Notes: generated from the letters alone by a model not told the origin. Shown: positions 32,041 to 40,410, numbered from the stretch's first letter. The stretch is DNA of 43,079 nt from RBG-16-66-20 sp049651845 (GCA_049651845.1 JBASCW010000009.1:1-43079); one strand, 5' to 3'. A program made the numbers and translations.

Positions 32041-32466
32041 TCAGGCGGCTCTTGCGGCTTCGTTCTTCTCGCTCTTCTTGCCCTCCGCGGGCGTCGTCGC
32101 CGCGAGATCCGGGCGGTCGAGCAGGCTGACCAGCGCCATCGGCGCGTTGTCGCCCTTGCGGAAGCCGCTCTTGAGGATGCGCAGGTAGCCGCCCTTGCGC
32201 TTGGCGTAGCGCGGCCCGAGCTCGGCGAACAGCTTGGCCACCGTGCCGTTGTCACGCAGCCGGTTGAAGGCGAGGCGCCGGTTGGCGAGCGTCGCGGTCT
32301 TGCCGAGCGTGATCATCGGCTCGACGATGCGGCGCAGCTCCTTCGCCTTCGGCAGCGTGGTGCTGATTTCCTCGTGCGTGAGCAGCGACACCGCCATGTT
32401 GCGGAACATGGCGGCGCGGTGGGTGCTCGTGCGATTGAGCTTTCTGAGTCCGTTGCCGTGGCGCAT
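32041..32466 (-). CDS. rplQ: 50S ribosomal protein L17
   Basis: 141 residues, beginning MRHGNGLRKLNRTSTHRAAM, as in all bacterial L17. The C-terminus has about ten extra charged residues (EGKKSEKNEAARAA) beyond the common length. It is the last gene of the alpha operon, four bases after rpoA, and ends three bases from the convergent glycerate kinase stop with no room for a terminator. Confidence 0.97.
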   Translation of the reverse strand: MRHGNGLRKLNRTSTHRAAMFRNMAVSLLTHEEISTTLPKAKELRRIVEPMITLGKTATLANRRLAFNRLRDNGTVAKLFAELGPRYAKRKGGYLRILKSGFRKGDNAPMALVSLLDRPDLAATTPAEGKKSEKNEAARAA

Positions 32467-32470
32467 GGCG

Positions 32471-33454
32471 CTATGCCCTGTGGTGTTCCAGCCCGGCCGG
32501 GGGCCAGTTCTCGAGCTTCATGCCGAGGGTCAGTCCCCTGGAAGCCAGGACTTCCTTGATCTCGTTGAGCGACTTGCGGCCGAGGTTCGGCGTCTTCAGC
32601 AGCTCGGTCTCGGTGCGCTGGATCAGGTCGCCGATGTAGTAGATGTTCTCGGCCTTGAGGCAGTTGGCCGAGCGCACCGTGAGCTCCAGGTCGTCCACCG
32701 GCCGCAGCAGGATCGGGTCGACCGCGACCGACTTCTTCTCCTCGGTCGGCAGCGCGGTGCCCTCGAGCTGCGCGAACACCGACAGCTGGTCGACGAGGAT
32801 GCGCGCGGCGTAGCGCACGGCCTCCTCGGGCTCGATCGCGCCGTTGGTCTCGATGTCGAGAATCAGCTTGTCCAGGTCGGTGCGCTGCTCGACGCGAGCG
32901 GAATCCACCGCGTACGACACGCGCCGCACCGGGCTGAACGAAGCGTCGAGGATGATGCGGCCGATGCCCTTGGTTTCCTCGGGCAGGTAGCGCATGTTGC
33001 CGGGCAGGTAGCCGCGGCCGGCCTCGACCTTGAGCTGCAGCTCGATCTTGCCGCCCGCCGACAGGTTGGCGATCACGTGGCCGGGGTTCACGACCTCGAC
33101 GTCGTGCGAGGGCTCGATGTCGCCCGCGGTGACCGGGCCTTCGCCCTTCTTCTTCAGCGTGAGGATCGCCTCGCTGCGGTTGTGCAGGCGGAACACCACG
33201 CCCTTGAGGTTGAGCAGGATGTCGACGATGTCCTCGCGCACGCCGTCCAGCGTCGAGTACTCGTGCACCACGCCGGCGATCTGCACCTCGGTCGGCGCGT
33301 AGCCCGGCATCGAGGACAGCAGCACGCGGCGCAGCGCGTTGCCGAGCGTGTGGCCGTAGCCGCGCTCGAAGGGCTCCATCGTCACCTTGGCGTGCGACGG
33401 GGAGAGGTTTTGCACATCGACGATGCGCGGCTTCAGGAATCCGGTCTGGGGCAT
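32471..33454 (-). CDS. rpoA: RNA polymerase alpha subunit
   Basis: 327 residues. The N-terminal assembly domain (GYGHTLGNALRRVLLSSMPG) and the C-terminal DNA/activator-binding domain (PNLGRKSLNEIKEVLASRGL) are both complete. MPQTGFLKPRIVDV at 33454 is the start, preceded by AAGGA; the longer frame upstream is a shadow of rpsD. Usual alpha-operon position between rpsD and rplQ. Confidence 0.98.
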   Translation of the reverse strand: MPQTGFLKPRIVDVQNLSPSHAKVTMEPFERGYGHTLGNALRRVLLSSMPGYAPTEVQIAGVVHEYSTLDGVREDIVDILLNLKGVVFRLHNRSEAILTLKKKGEGPVTAGDIEPSHDVEVVNPGHVIANLSAGGKIELQLKVEAGRGYLPGNMRYLPEETKGIGRIILDASFSPVRRVSYAVDSARVEQRTDLDKLILDIETNGAIEPEEAVRYAARILVDQLSVFAQLEGTALPTEEKKSVAVDPILLRPVDDLELTVRSANCLKAENIYYIGDLIQRTETELLKTPNLGRKSLNEIKEVLASRGLTLGMKLENWPPAGLEHHRA

Positions 33455-33465
33455 GGGTTTCCTTG

Positions 33466-34095
33466 TTACTTCGAATACAGTTCGATGATCAGGCTCTCGT
33501 TCACCGTGCTCGGCAGCTCGGTGCGCGCAGGCAGCGCCTTGAACTTCCCTTTGAGCGCCTTGGTGTCCACTTCGAGCCACTCGGGGATATGCCGCGACTC
33601 GGCCGCCTCGGCAGAAGCCTTGATCCGCAGCTGCGCCTTCGCCTTCTCGGCGACCTCGATGACGTCGCCCGGGCTCACCTCATAGGAGGGGATGTTGACG
33701 CGTTTGCCGTTGACGAGAATCGCGTTGTGGCGCACCAGCTGGCGCGCCTCGGTGCGCGAGGCACCGAAGCCCATGCGGTGCGCGACGTTGTCCAGGCGCG
33801 CTTCCAGCAGCTGCAGCAGGCGCTCGCCGGTCACGCCCTTGGAGCGCGCAGCCTCGGCGTAGATCTTGCGGAACTGGCGCTCGAGGATGCCGTAGATGCG
33901 GCGCGTCTTCTGCTTCTCGCGCAGCTGCTTGCCGTAGTCCGAGAGGCGCGCGCCGGATTTCTGACCGTGCTGGCCGGGCGCGTAGCCGCGGCGCTCGATG
34001 GCGCACTTGTCGGTGAAGCACTTCTCGCCCTTGAGGAAGAGCTTCTCGCCCTCCCGGCGGCACTGGCGGCACTTCGCGTCGAGATTTCTTGCCAT
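33466..34095 (-). CDS. rpsD: 30S ribosomal protein S4, zinc-binding form
   Basis: 209 residues. The N-terminus has four Cys (CRQC, then GEKCFTDKC) able to hold zinc, unlike the Cys-poor S4 of many Burkholderia relatives. The S4 RNA-binding domain follows (RLDNVAHRMGFGASRTEARQ). In E. coli S4 represses the alpha operon; no matching pseudoknot was identified here by eye. AGGAG precedes the ATG. Confidence 0.97.
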   Translation of the reverse strand: MARNLDAKCRQCRREGEKLFLKGEKCFTDKCAIERRGYAPGQHGQKSGARLSDYGKQLREKQKTRRIYGILERQFRKIYAEAARSKGVTGERLLQLLEARLDNVAHRMGFGASRTEARQLVRHNAILVNGKRVNIPSYEVSPGDVIEVAEKAKAQLRIKASAEAAESRHIPEWLEVDTKALKGKFKALPARTELPSTVNESLIIELYSK

Positions 34096-34117
34096 GCGTT
34101 CTCCTGGACTTTGCCTG

Positions 34118-34543
34118 CTATACCCGGCGGCGCTTCGGCGCGCGGCAGCCGTTGTGCGGTACGGGGGTAACGTCGGCGATCGTGGCGATCTTCAGGCCGA
34201 TCGCGTTCAGCGCGCGCACCGCCGACTCGCGGCCCGGCCCGGGGCCCTTGATGCGCACCTCGATGTTCTTCACGCCGCATTCCTGCGCCGCGCGGCCCGC
34301 GCGCTCGGCGGCCATCTGCGCCGCGAACGGCGTGGACTTGCGCGAGCCCTTGAAGCCGGCGTTGCCCGAGGTCGCCCAGGACAGCGTGTTGCCCTGGCGG
34401 TCGGTGATGGTGACGATGGTGTTGTTGAACGAAGCGTGCACGTGGGCGATGCCCTCGGCGACGTTCTTCTTGACCTTCTTGCGCGCGCGTGCCGAAGCGG
34501 TCTGTTGCAGCTGCTGCGAGGTCGGGGCCGTTTTGCTTGCCAT
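34118..34543 (-). CDS. rpsK: 30S ribosomal protein S11
   Basis: 141 residues, slightly long because of a Gln/Thr-rich N-terminus (MASKTAPTSQQLQQTASARA). The core is clear: AHVHASFNNTIVTITDRQGN and VTPVPHNGCRAPKRRRV at the end. It lies between rpsM and rpsD in the alpha operon; AGGA precedes the ATG. Confidence 0.97.
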   Translation of the reverse strand: MASKTAPTSQQLQQTASARARKKVKKNVAEGIAHVHASFNNTIVTITDRQGNTLSWATSGNAGFKGSRKSTPFAAQMAAERAGRAAQECGVKNIEVRIKGPGPGRESAVRALNAIGLKIATIADVTPVPHNGCRAPKRRRV

Positions 34544-34555
34544 GGGTTGTCCTGG

Positions 34556-34936
34556 TTAGACCTTGCCGGCCGGAGCGTTCATCTTGATCGCCGCCTTGCG
34601 CGGCCCCTTGCGCGTGCGCGCGTTGGTGCGCGTGCGCTGGCCGCGCACGGGCAGGCCCTTGCGGTGGCGCGAGCCGCGGTAGCAGCCCAGGTCGATCAGG
34701 CGCTTGACCGACATCTGCACTTCGCGGCGCAGGTCGCCCTCGACGGTGAGGCGCGTGATGCCCTCGCGCAGCCGGTCCATCTCGGCGTCGGTGAGGTCCT
34801 TGATCTTGCGCGCCGGCTCGATGCCAGCGGCGACGCAGATCGCCCGGGCGCGCGAGCGGCCGATGCCGTAGATCGCGGTCAGCGCGATGCCGGCGTGCTG
34901 GTGGTTCGGGATGTTGATGCCTGCTATACGGGCCAT
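34556..34936 (-). CDS. rpsM: 30S ribosomal protein S13
   Basis: 126 residues, beginning MARIAGINIPNHQHAGIALT, with the C-terminal basic tail RTRTNARTRKGPRKAA. First gene of the alpha operon; a strong promoter-like sequence lies in the 86-base leader. Confidence 0.97.
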   Translation of the reverse strand: MARIAGINIPNHQHAGIALTAIYGIGRSRARAICVAAGIEPARKIKDLTDAEMDRLREGITRLTVEGDLRREVQMSVKRLIDLGCYRGSRHRKGLPVRGQRTRTNARTRKGPRKAAIKMNAPAGKV

Positions 34937-34962
34937 GGCGTTTTTCTTCCGGGGAACCTGAA

Positions 34963-34992
34963 ATTATATCAATTTCGTCAAGGTCTTATCAA
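34963..34992 (-). promoter_or_regulatory. Candidate alpha-operon promoter
   Basis: On the minus strand TTGATA (34987-34992), an 18-base spacer and TATAAT (34963-34968), with TGA before the -10 giving an extended -10 (TGaTATAAT). Transcription would start near 34955, 19 bases before the rpsM ATG. The surroundings are markedly AT-rich for this genome. Confidence 0.7.
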
Positions 34993-34998
34993 GCGAAA

Positions 34999-35026
34999 AT
35001 GACGCGCAGTCGTACGAGCACGTCAT
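34999..35026 (-). terminator. Candidate spc-operon terminator overlapping the rpmJ stop
   Basis: On the minus strand a 9-bp stem (ATGACGTGC with GCGCGTCAT, one G-U pair) and a 10-base loop containing TCGTACGA, followed by TTTCGCTT. The T-run is short. The stem includes the rpmJ stop codon. It lies just upstream of the alpha-operon promoter, as expected at a boundary between operons. Confidence 0.5.
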
Positions 35027-35136
35027 CCCTGACGTTGCTTGTGGCGCGGGTCGCTGCAGATCACGCGCACCACCCGCTTGCGGCGCACGATCTTGCACTT
35101 GCGGCAGATCTTCTTCACTGAAGCCATGACTTTCAT
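35023..35136 (-). CDS. rpmJ: 50S ribosomal protein L36
   Basis: 37 residues, too short for many ORF finders: MKVMASVKKICRKCKIVRRK followed by RVVRVICSDPRHKQRQG. The zinc ribbon Cys-x2-Cys, Cys and His are all present. AGAGGA precedes the ATG. It follows secY directly; infA, which sits here in Burkholderia-type genomes, is absent. Confidence 0.97.
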   Translation of the reverse strand: MKVMASVKKICRKCKIVRRKRVVRVICSDPRHKQRQG

Positions 35137-35151
35137 GTCGTCGTCCTCTCG

Positions 35152-36474
35152 CTATCGCGCGGGCAGCCCGCCCTTGAAGTTCGCCTTCTTGAGCAGGCTT
35201 TCGTACTGGTGCGTCATCACGTAGGCCTGCACCTGGGCCATGAAGTCCATCGTCACCACCACGATGATCAGGAGCGACGTGCCGCCGAAGTAGAACGGCA
35301 CCTTCCACTTGAGGATCAGGAACTCCGGCAGCAGGCACACCAGCGTCACGTAGATCGCGCCCGCGAGCGTGAGCCGCGTGAGGATCTTCTCGAGGTAGCG
35401 CGAGGTCTGGTCGCCCGGGCGGATGCCCGGCACGAAGGCGCCGGACTTCTTCAGGTTGTCCGCGGTCTCCTTCGGGTTGTACTGCAGCGCCGTGTAGAAG
35501 AAGCAGAAGAACACGATCAGCGCGCCGTACATGAGCACGTAGATCGGCTCGCCGGGCGACAGCGTGCCCGCGAGGTCGCGCAGCCAGACGAAGCCCTCGG
35601 CCGAGCCGAACCACGACAGCAGCGTCGCCGGGAACAGGATCAGCGAGGAGGCGAAGATCGGCGGGATCACGCCCGACATGTTGAGCTTGAATGGCAGGTG
35701 CGAGCTCTGCCCGCCGTAGACCTTGTTGCCGACCTGGCGCTTGGCGTAGTTGACGAGGATCTTGCGCTGGCCGCGCTCGACGAAGCACACGAAGGCGGTC
35801 ACCGCGATCACCGAGGCGGCGATCAGCAACGCGGTGAGCGGGTGCATCGCGCCGGTGCGCACGAGCTCGAGCGTGCCGGCGATCGCGCTCGGCAGCCCCG
35901 CGGCGATGCCCGCGAAGATGATGATCGAGATGCCGTTGCCGAGGCCGCGCTCGGTGATCTGCTCGCCCAGCCACATCAGGAACATGGTGCCGGTGACCAG
36001 CGTGGTGACGGTGGTGATGCGGAACATGAGGCCGGGCTCGAGCACCAGGTTGGCCTGGGACTCCAGCGCGATCGAGATCGCGGTCGCCTGGAACAGGGCC
36101 AGCGCCACCGTGCCGTAGCGCGTGTACTGCGTGATCTTGCGCCGCCCGGTCTCGCCCTCCTTGCGCAGCTGCTCGAGCTGCGGGCTGATCGCCGTCATCA
36201 GCTGCATGATGATCGAGGCCGAGATGTACGGCATGATGCCCAGCGCGAAGATCGTGAAGCGCGACAGCGCGCCCCCGGAAAACATGTTGAACATGCCGAG
36301 GATGCCGCCCTGCTGGCCCTTGAACAGCTCGGCGAGCACGTTCGGGTCGATGCCCGGCACCGGGATGTGCGCGCCGATGCGGAACACGAACAGCGCCCCG
36401 AGAAGAAACAGCAGCCGTTTCTTCAGGTCGCCGTAGCGGGCGGTCGAGCCTTTGCCGGGAAGGGCGGTGGCCAA
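35152..36474 (-). CDS. secY: Protein translocase subunit SecY (TTG start)
   Basis: 440 residues with ten membrane segments, the channel of the Sec translocon. The N-terminal signature FRIGAHIPVPGIDPNVLA and the plug region GALSRFTIFALGIMPYISAS are clear. Translation apparently starts at TTG 36474, with AAGGAG nine bases upstream; this start gives the usual MATALPGKG beginning. It lies in the spc operon between rplO and rpmJ. Confidence 0.97.
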   Translation of the reverse strand: MATALPGKGSTARYGDLKKRLLFLLGALFVFRIGAHIPVPGIDPNVLAELFKGQQGGILGMFNMFSGGALSRFTIFALGIMPYISASIIMQLMTAISPQLEQLRKEGETGRRKITQYTRYGTVALALFQATAISIALESQANLVLEPGLMFRITTVTTLVTGTMFLMWLGEQITERGLGNGISIIIFAGIAAGLPSAIAGTLELVRTGAMHPLTALLIAASVIAVTAFVCFVERGQRKILVNYAKRQVGNKVYGGQSSHLPFKLNMSGVIPPIFASSLILFPATLLSWFGSAEGFVWLRDLAGTLSPGEPIYVLMYGALIVFFCFFYTALQYNPKETADNLKKSGAFVPGIRPGDQTSRYLEKILTRLTLAGAIYVTLVCLLPEFLILKWKVPFYFGGTSLLIIVVVTMDFMAQVQAYVMTHQYESLLKKANFKGGLPAR

Positions 36475-36480
36475 GCCGGC

Positions 36481-36978
36481 TTACTCCTTCGCTTCTTTCT
36501 TGGGTTTGGCCGCGAGCTTCTTCTCCGGCGCCGGCGCGGCCGCCGGCTCCTCATACGTGCCGCCCGCCTTCTCGATCGCGGCGCGCGCGCCCTTGCTCGC
36601 CTTCACGCCTTTCAGCGTGATCTTGCGCTTGAGCTCGCCCGACAGGATCACTTTCGCGGCGAGCGCATCGCGCGGCACCACGCGCTCGGCCTGCAGCGCG
36701 GCGAGATCGATGTCGGCCGCCTTCATGTCCTGCAGGTCCGACAGGCGGACCTCGGCGACGCTCGCACGCGTGAGCGACTTGAAGCCGCGCTTGGGCAGCC
36801 GGCGGTGCAGCGGCATCTGGCCGCCTTCGAAGCCGACCTTGTGGTAGCCGCCGGCGCGCGCGCGCTGGCCCTTGTGGCCCAGGCCCGCGGTCTTGCCCCA
36901 GCCCGAGCCGATGCCGCGGCCGACGCGATGGCGCGGCTGCTTGGCGCCCGGCGCCGGTTTCATGTCATTGAGTTTCAT
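36481..36978 (-). CDS. rplO: 50S ribosomal protein L15
   Basis: 165 residues; core MKLNDMKPAPGAKQPRHRVG and KTAGLGHKGQRARAGG. The C-terminus carries about 25 extra Ala/Lys/Pro/Glu residues (EEPAAAPAPEKKLAAKPKKE) compared with the usual ~144. GGAG precedes the ATG. Confidence 0.97.
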   Translation of the reverse strand: MKLNDMKPAPGAKQPRHRVGRGIGSGWGKTAGLGHKGQRARAGGYHKVGFEGGQMPLHRRLPKRGFKSLTRASVAEVRLSDLQDMKAADIDLAALQAERVVPRDALAAKVILSGELKRKITLKGVKASKGARAAIEKAGGTYEEPAAAPAPEKKLAAKPKKEAKE

Positions 36979-36979
36979 C

Positions 36980-37165
36980 CTAGCTCTCCAGCCTGACCAG
37001 GTAGGCGACCCGGTTGATCATGCCGCGCACTTCCGGCGTGTCGGCGAGCTCCACCACGTGGTTCAGGCGCCGCAGGCCCAGGCCACGCACCGTCGCGACA
37101 TGCCCGGTCAGGCAGCCGTTGGTGCTCTTCACGAGCTTGACCTTGATCTTCTTCTTCTGCGCCAT
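36980..37165 (-). CDS. rpmD: 50S ribosomal protein L30
   Basis: 61 residues: KKKIKVKLVKSTNGCLTGHV, then LGLRRLNHVVELADTPEVRG. Complete and of normal length; AAGGA precedes the ATG, and it lies one base before rplO. Confidence 0.96.
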   Translation of the reverse strand: MAQKKKIKVKLVKSTNGCLTGHVATVRGLGLRRLNHVVELADTPEVRGMINRVAYLVRLES

Positions 37166-37169
37166 GGCC

Positions 37170-37700
37170 CTATTCCTTGGAAAGGATCTCTTCGACCTTC
37201 TTGCCGCGCTTGGCGGCGATCTCGGCCGGCGTGTTCATCGACTGCAGGCCCTGCAACGTGGCGCGCACCACGTTGTAGGGGTTGCTCGAGCCGAAGCACT
37301 TGGCGAGCACGTTGGTCACGCCCATCACCTCGAACACCGCGCGCATCGCGCCGCCGGCGATGATACCGGTGCCCTCGGAGGCCGGCTGCATGAGCACCTT
37401 GGCCGAGCCGTGCCGGCCGATCACAGCGTGGTGCAGCGTGCCGCTCTTCAGGTTGACCTTGAACATGCGCCGGCGCGCCTCTTCCATCGCCTTCTGCACC
37501 GCGACCGGGACCTCGCGCGCCTTGCCCTTGCCCATGCCGATGCTGCCGTCGCCGTCGCCGACCACGGTGAGCGCGGCGAAGCCGAGCACGCGTCCGCCCT
37601 TCACCACTTTGGTGACGCGGTTCACCGCGACCATCTTCTCGCGCAGCCCGTCGCCGCGCTCTTCCTGCTGCTGGACCCTGCGTGCCTGCATCTTGGCCAT
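37170..37700 (-). CDS. rpsE: 30S ribosomal protein S5
   Basis: 176 residues. The RNA-binding domain is DGLREKMVAVNRVTKVVKGG and the C-terminal domain contains GTGIIAGGAMRAVFEVMGV. Normal length and usual spc-operon position; TAGGA precedes the ATG. Confidence 0.97.
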   Translation of the reverse strand: MAKMQARRVQQQEERGDGLREKMVAVNRVTKVVKGGRVLGFAALTVVGDGDGSIGMGKGKAREVPVAVQKAMEEARRRMFKVNLKSGTLHHAVIGRHGSAKVLMQPASEGTGIIAGGAMRAVFEVMGVTNVLAKCFGSSNPYNVVRATLQGLQSMNTPAEIAAKRGKKVEEILSKE

Positions 37701-37710
37701 GGCTGTGTTC

Positions 37711-38067
37711 CTAGAATTTGAGGCCGCCGGCGCGGGCAGCCTCGGCGAGCGCCTTCACGCGCCCGTGGTAGCGGTAGCCGGCGCGGTCGAAGGCGATGGC
37801 CTGGATGCCCGCGGCCTTCGCCTTCTCGGCGATGCGCTGGCCGACGGCCTGCGCGGCGCCCTTGTTGCCGCCGTTCTTGAGCTTGGCGCGCAGTTCCTTC
37901 TCGAGGCTGGAGGCCGCGGCGAGCACCTTGTCGCCGCCGGGCGAGGTGATCTGCGCGTAAATGTGGCTGTTCGTGCGGTGCACGGTCAGGCGCACCGCGC
38001 CGATCTCGCGGATCTTGAGCCGGGTCTGGCGCGCGCGGCGCAGGCGGGCTGGATTCTTGTCCGTCAT
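37711..38067 (-). CDS. rplR: 50S ribosomal protein L18
   Basis: 118 residues from MTDKNPARLRRARQTRLKIR to RVKALAEAARAGGLKF. It binds 5S rRNA. ATG 38067 has GAGG upstream; the longer frame reads through rplF and is a shadow. Confidence 0.97.
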   Translation of the reverse strand: MTDKNPARLRRARQTRLKIREIGAVRLTVHRTNSHIYAQITSPGGDKVLAAASSLEKELRAKLKNGGNKGAAQAVGQRIAEKAKAAGIQAIAFDRAGYRYHGRVKALAEAARAGGLKF

Positions 38068-38081
38068 GGCGTCTACCTCGG

Positions 38082-38615
38082 TTACTTCTTCTTCGTTTCT
38101 TTGAGCACGATCGCCTCGCCCGCGTAGCGCACGCCTTTGCCCTTGTAGGGCTCGGGGGGCTTGACGTCGCGGATCTCGGCGGCGATGCGCCCGACCAGCT
38201 GCTTGTCGATGCCGGTCACGACGATTTCCGTCTGCGTCGGCGTGGCGACCTTCACGCCCTTGGGCATCGTGTGCACCACCGGATGCGAGAAGCCGAGCGA
38301 CAGGTTGAGCTTTTCGCCCTGCGCCTGCGCGCGGTAGCCGACGCCGACCAGCGCGAGCTTCTTCTCGAAGCCCTTGGTGACGCCGGTGACCATGTTCGCG
38401 ACCAGCGCGCGCATGGTGCCGGACATCGCGTTGGCGTGGTTCGAGTTGCCGAGCGCCTTGCACTTCAGCGTCTCGCCCTCCTTGTCGATGCCCACGTTCG
38501 GGTCCATCGGGCGCGCGATCGTGCCGAGCGGGCCCTTCACGGAGATTTCCACCGGGGAGATCTTCACCTCGACGCCCTTGGGCAGCGCGATGGGGTTCTT
38601 TGCAATGCGCGACAT
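38082..38615 (-). CDS. rplF: 50S ribosomal protein L6
   Basis: 177 residues, MSRIAKNPIALPKGVEVKIS to the C-terminal GKGVRYAGEAIVLKETKKK. Normal length; GAGGAG precedes the ATG. Confidence 0.97.
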   Translation of the reverse strand: MSRIAKNPIALPKGVEVKISPVEISVKGPLGTIARPMDPNVGIDKEGETLKCKALGNSNHANAMSGTMRALVANMVTGVTKGFEKKLALVGVGYRAQAQGEKLNLSLGFSHPVVHTMPKGVKVATPTQTEIVVTGIDKQLVGRIAAEIRDVKPPEPYKGKGVRYAGEAIVLKETKKK

Positions 38616-38625
38616 GGCCGGCTCC

Positions 38626-39021
38626 TCAGGCGACGATGCAGAGCACTTCGCCGCCGACGCCGGTGGCGCGCGCCTTGCGGTCGGTCATCACGCCGCGCGA
38701 GGTCGAGACGATCGCCACGCCCAGGCCGTTCATCACGCTGGGCAGGCTGTCGCGGTCGCGGTAGACGCGCAGGCCGGGCTTGGAAATGCGCTCGATGCGC
38801 TCGATCACCGGCTTGCCGGCGTAGTACTTGAGGCCGATGCGCAGCTCCTTCTTCGCGCCGTTGTCGCGCACCGCGTAGTCCTCGATGTAGCCCTCGTCTT
38901 TGAGCACCTGGGCGATGGCGGCCTTCAGCTTGGAGCAGGGCATGCTCGCCTCGACCTGCCCGACCATCTGGGCATTGCGGATGCGGGTCAGCATGTCTGC
39001 GATCGGATCGGTCATGCTCAT
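38626..39021 (-). CDS. rpsH: 30S ribosomal protein S8
   Basis: 131 residues, MSMTDPIADMLTRIRNAQMV to STSRGVMTDRKARATGVGGE. The first of two in-frame ATGs is chosen because AGGAG lies six bases upstream. In E. coli S8 represses the spc operon at rplE; that site was not examined in detail here. Confidence 0.97.
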   Translation of the reverse strand: MSMTDPIADMLTRIRNAQMVGQVEASMPCSKLKAAIAQVLKDEGYIEDYAVRDNGAKKELRIGLKYYAGKPVIERIERISKPGLRVYRDRDSLPSVMNGLGVAIVSTSRGVMTDRKARATGVGGEVLCIVA

Positions 39022-39031
39022 CGATGGCTCC

Positions 39032-39337
39032 TTACCAGCTCGCCTTGATGATGCCGGGCACTTCGCCGCGCAGCGCGAGCTCGCGCAGCTTGTTGCGCCC
39101 GAGGCCGAACTTGCGGTACACGCCGCGCGGGCGCCCGGTGAGCGCGCAGCGGTTGCGCAGGCGCGAGGGCGAGGCGTCGCGCGGCAGCTTCTGCAGCTTG
39201 GCGCGCGCGGCATCCTTGTCCTCGTCGGACGCCCTGGCGTCGTGGAGCACCTCGAACAGCGCGGCGCGCTTGGCCTTGAACTTCTCGACCGTCATGCGGC
39301 GCTTCTTTTCGCGGAGTTTGACTGCGAGCTTGGCCAT
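39032..39337 (-). CDS. rpsN: 30S ribosomal protein S14 (zinc-free form)
   Basis: 101 residues, with RNRCALTGRPRGVYRKFGLG and RELALRGEVPGIIKASW. It is the long form without the CxxC zinc motif. Usual position between rplE and rpsH; AAAGG precedes the ATG. Confidence 0.97.
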   Translation of the reverse strand: MAKLAVKLREKKRRMTVEKFKAKRAALFEVLHDARASDEDKDAARAKLQKLPRDASPSRLRNRCALTGRPRGVYRKFGLGRNKLRELALRGEVPGIIKASW

Positions 39338-39342
39338 GTTGG

Positions 39343-40083
39343 TCAGCCTTTCCGTGCTTGCGTGGTCGCGCCGGACGGGGCCGGCGCGGCTCTTGCCTGG
39401 TCGTGGCGGAACGGGAAGCGGAACGCCGTCAGCAGCGCGCGCGCCTCGTCGTCGCTGCTGGCGGTGGTGTTGATCGCGATGTCCATGCCGCGGATCGCGT
39501 CGATCTTGTCGTACTCGATCTCGGGGAAGATGATCTGCTCCTTCACGCCGAGGCTGTAGTTGCCGCGTCCGTCGAACGCGCGGTTCGACACGCCGCGGAA
39601 GTCGCGGATGCGCGGGATCGCGATGTTCACCAGGCGATCGAGGAACTCGTACATGCGCGCGCCGCGCAGCGTCACCGTGCAGCCCACCGGGTAGCCGGCG
39701 CGCACCTTGAAGTTGGCGATCGATTTGCGCGTCTTAGTGACCACGGGCTTCTGGCCGGCGATGCGCGTCATGTCGGCGACCGCGTGGTCGAGCACCTTCT
39801 TGTCGGTCACGGTCTCGCCGACGCCCATGTTGAGCGTGATCTTCTTGATGCGCGGCACCTGCATCGTGGTCTTGTAGCCGAACTTCTTCATCAGGTCGGG
39901 CACCACTTTGTCGCGGTAGAGGATCGCGAGGCGCGCCGGCGGCGCCGGCAGCTGCGGGCCCGCGGCCGTTTTCGGCGCGAAGCTGTCCTTCTTCGCCTGC
40001 GCTTCCTTCTTCGGCGCCTTCGGCTGCTGCTGCGGGGCTTCCTGCTTGGGTTTCGCTTCCTGCTTGTCTTTGTCCTTGGCCAT
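39343..40083 (-). CDS. rplE: 50S ribosomal protein L5 with N- and C-terminal extensions
   Basis: 246 residues, against about 179 in typical bacteria. The core starts at residue ~50 (ARLAILYRDKVVPDLMKK), where other L5 proteins have their Met, and ends at FRFPFR. Before it lie ~48 Lys/Gln/Pro/Ala residues (MAKDKDKQEAKPKQEAPQQQ) and after it ~20 more. Core motifs IKKITLNMGVGE and ISLGVKEQ-like YSLGVKEQIIFPEIEYDK are intact. AAGGA precedes the upstream ATG, and no start codon lies at the canonical position (it reads Pro), so the extension is real. Confidence 0.96.
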   Translation of the reverse strand: MAKDKDKQEAKPKQEAPQQQPKAPKKEAQAKKDSFAPKTAAGPQLPAPPARLAILYRDKVVPDLMKKFGYKTTMQVPRIKKITLNMGVGETVTDKKVLDHAVADMTRIAGQKPVVTKTRKSIANFKVRAGYPVGCTVTLRGARMYEFLDRLVNIAIPRIRDFRGVSNRAFDGRGNYSLGVKEQIIFPEIEYDKIDAIRGMDIAINTTASSDDEARALLTAFRFPFRHDQARAAPAPSGATTQARKG

Positions 40084-40092
40084 GGCGTGTCC

Positions 40093-40410
40093 TTACGCGT
40101 CCACCTGCTCGCCGTTCGAGCGGAACACGCGCACCTTGCGGCCGTCGCCCAGGAGCTTGAAGCCGACGCGGTCGGCCTTCTGCGTCGCGGGGTTGAACAG
40201 CGCGATGTTGGAGACGTGGATCGGCATGTCCTTGTCGACGATGCCGCCGGTGATGTTCTTCATCGGGTTCGGGCGCTGGTGCTTTTTCACGCGGTTCACG
40301 CCCTCGACCACCACGTGCTCGTCGTCGACGCGGCGCAGCACGGTGCCGCGCTTGCCCTTGTCGCGGCCAGAGATCACCACGACCTCGTCGCCCTTCTTGA
40401 TCCGCAGCAT
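40093..40410 (-). CDS. rplX: 50S ribosomal protein L24
   Basis: 105 residues with the KOW motif near the start (KKGDEVVVISGRDKGKRGTV). Normal length. GGAGG precedes the ATG, which overlaps the rplN stop (ATGA). Confidence 0.97.
   Translation of the reverse strand: MLRIKKGDEVVVISGRDKGKRGTVLRRVDDEHVVVEGVNRVKKHQRPNPMKNITGGIVDKDMPIHVSNIALFNPATQKADRVGFKLLGDGRKVRVFRSNGEQVDA

Noticed and set aside
32037..32041. A terminator between glycerate kinase and rplQ
   Set aside because: Only three bases separate the stops and no hairpin with a T-run was seen just inside either gene.
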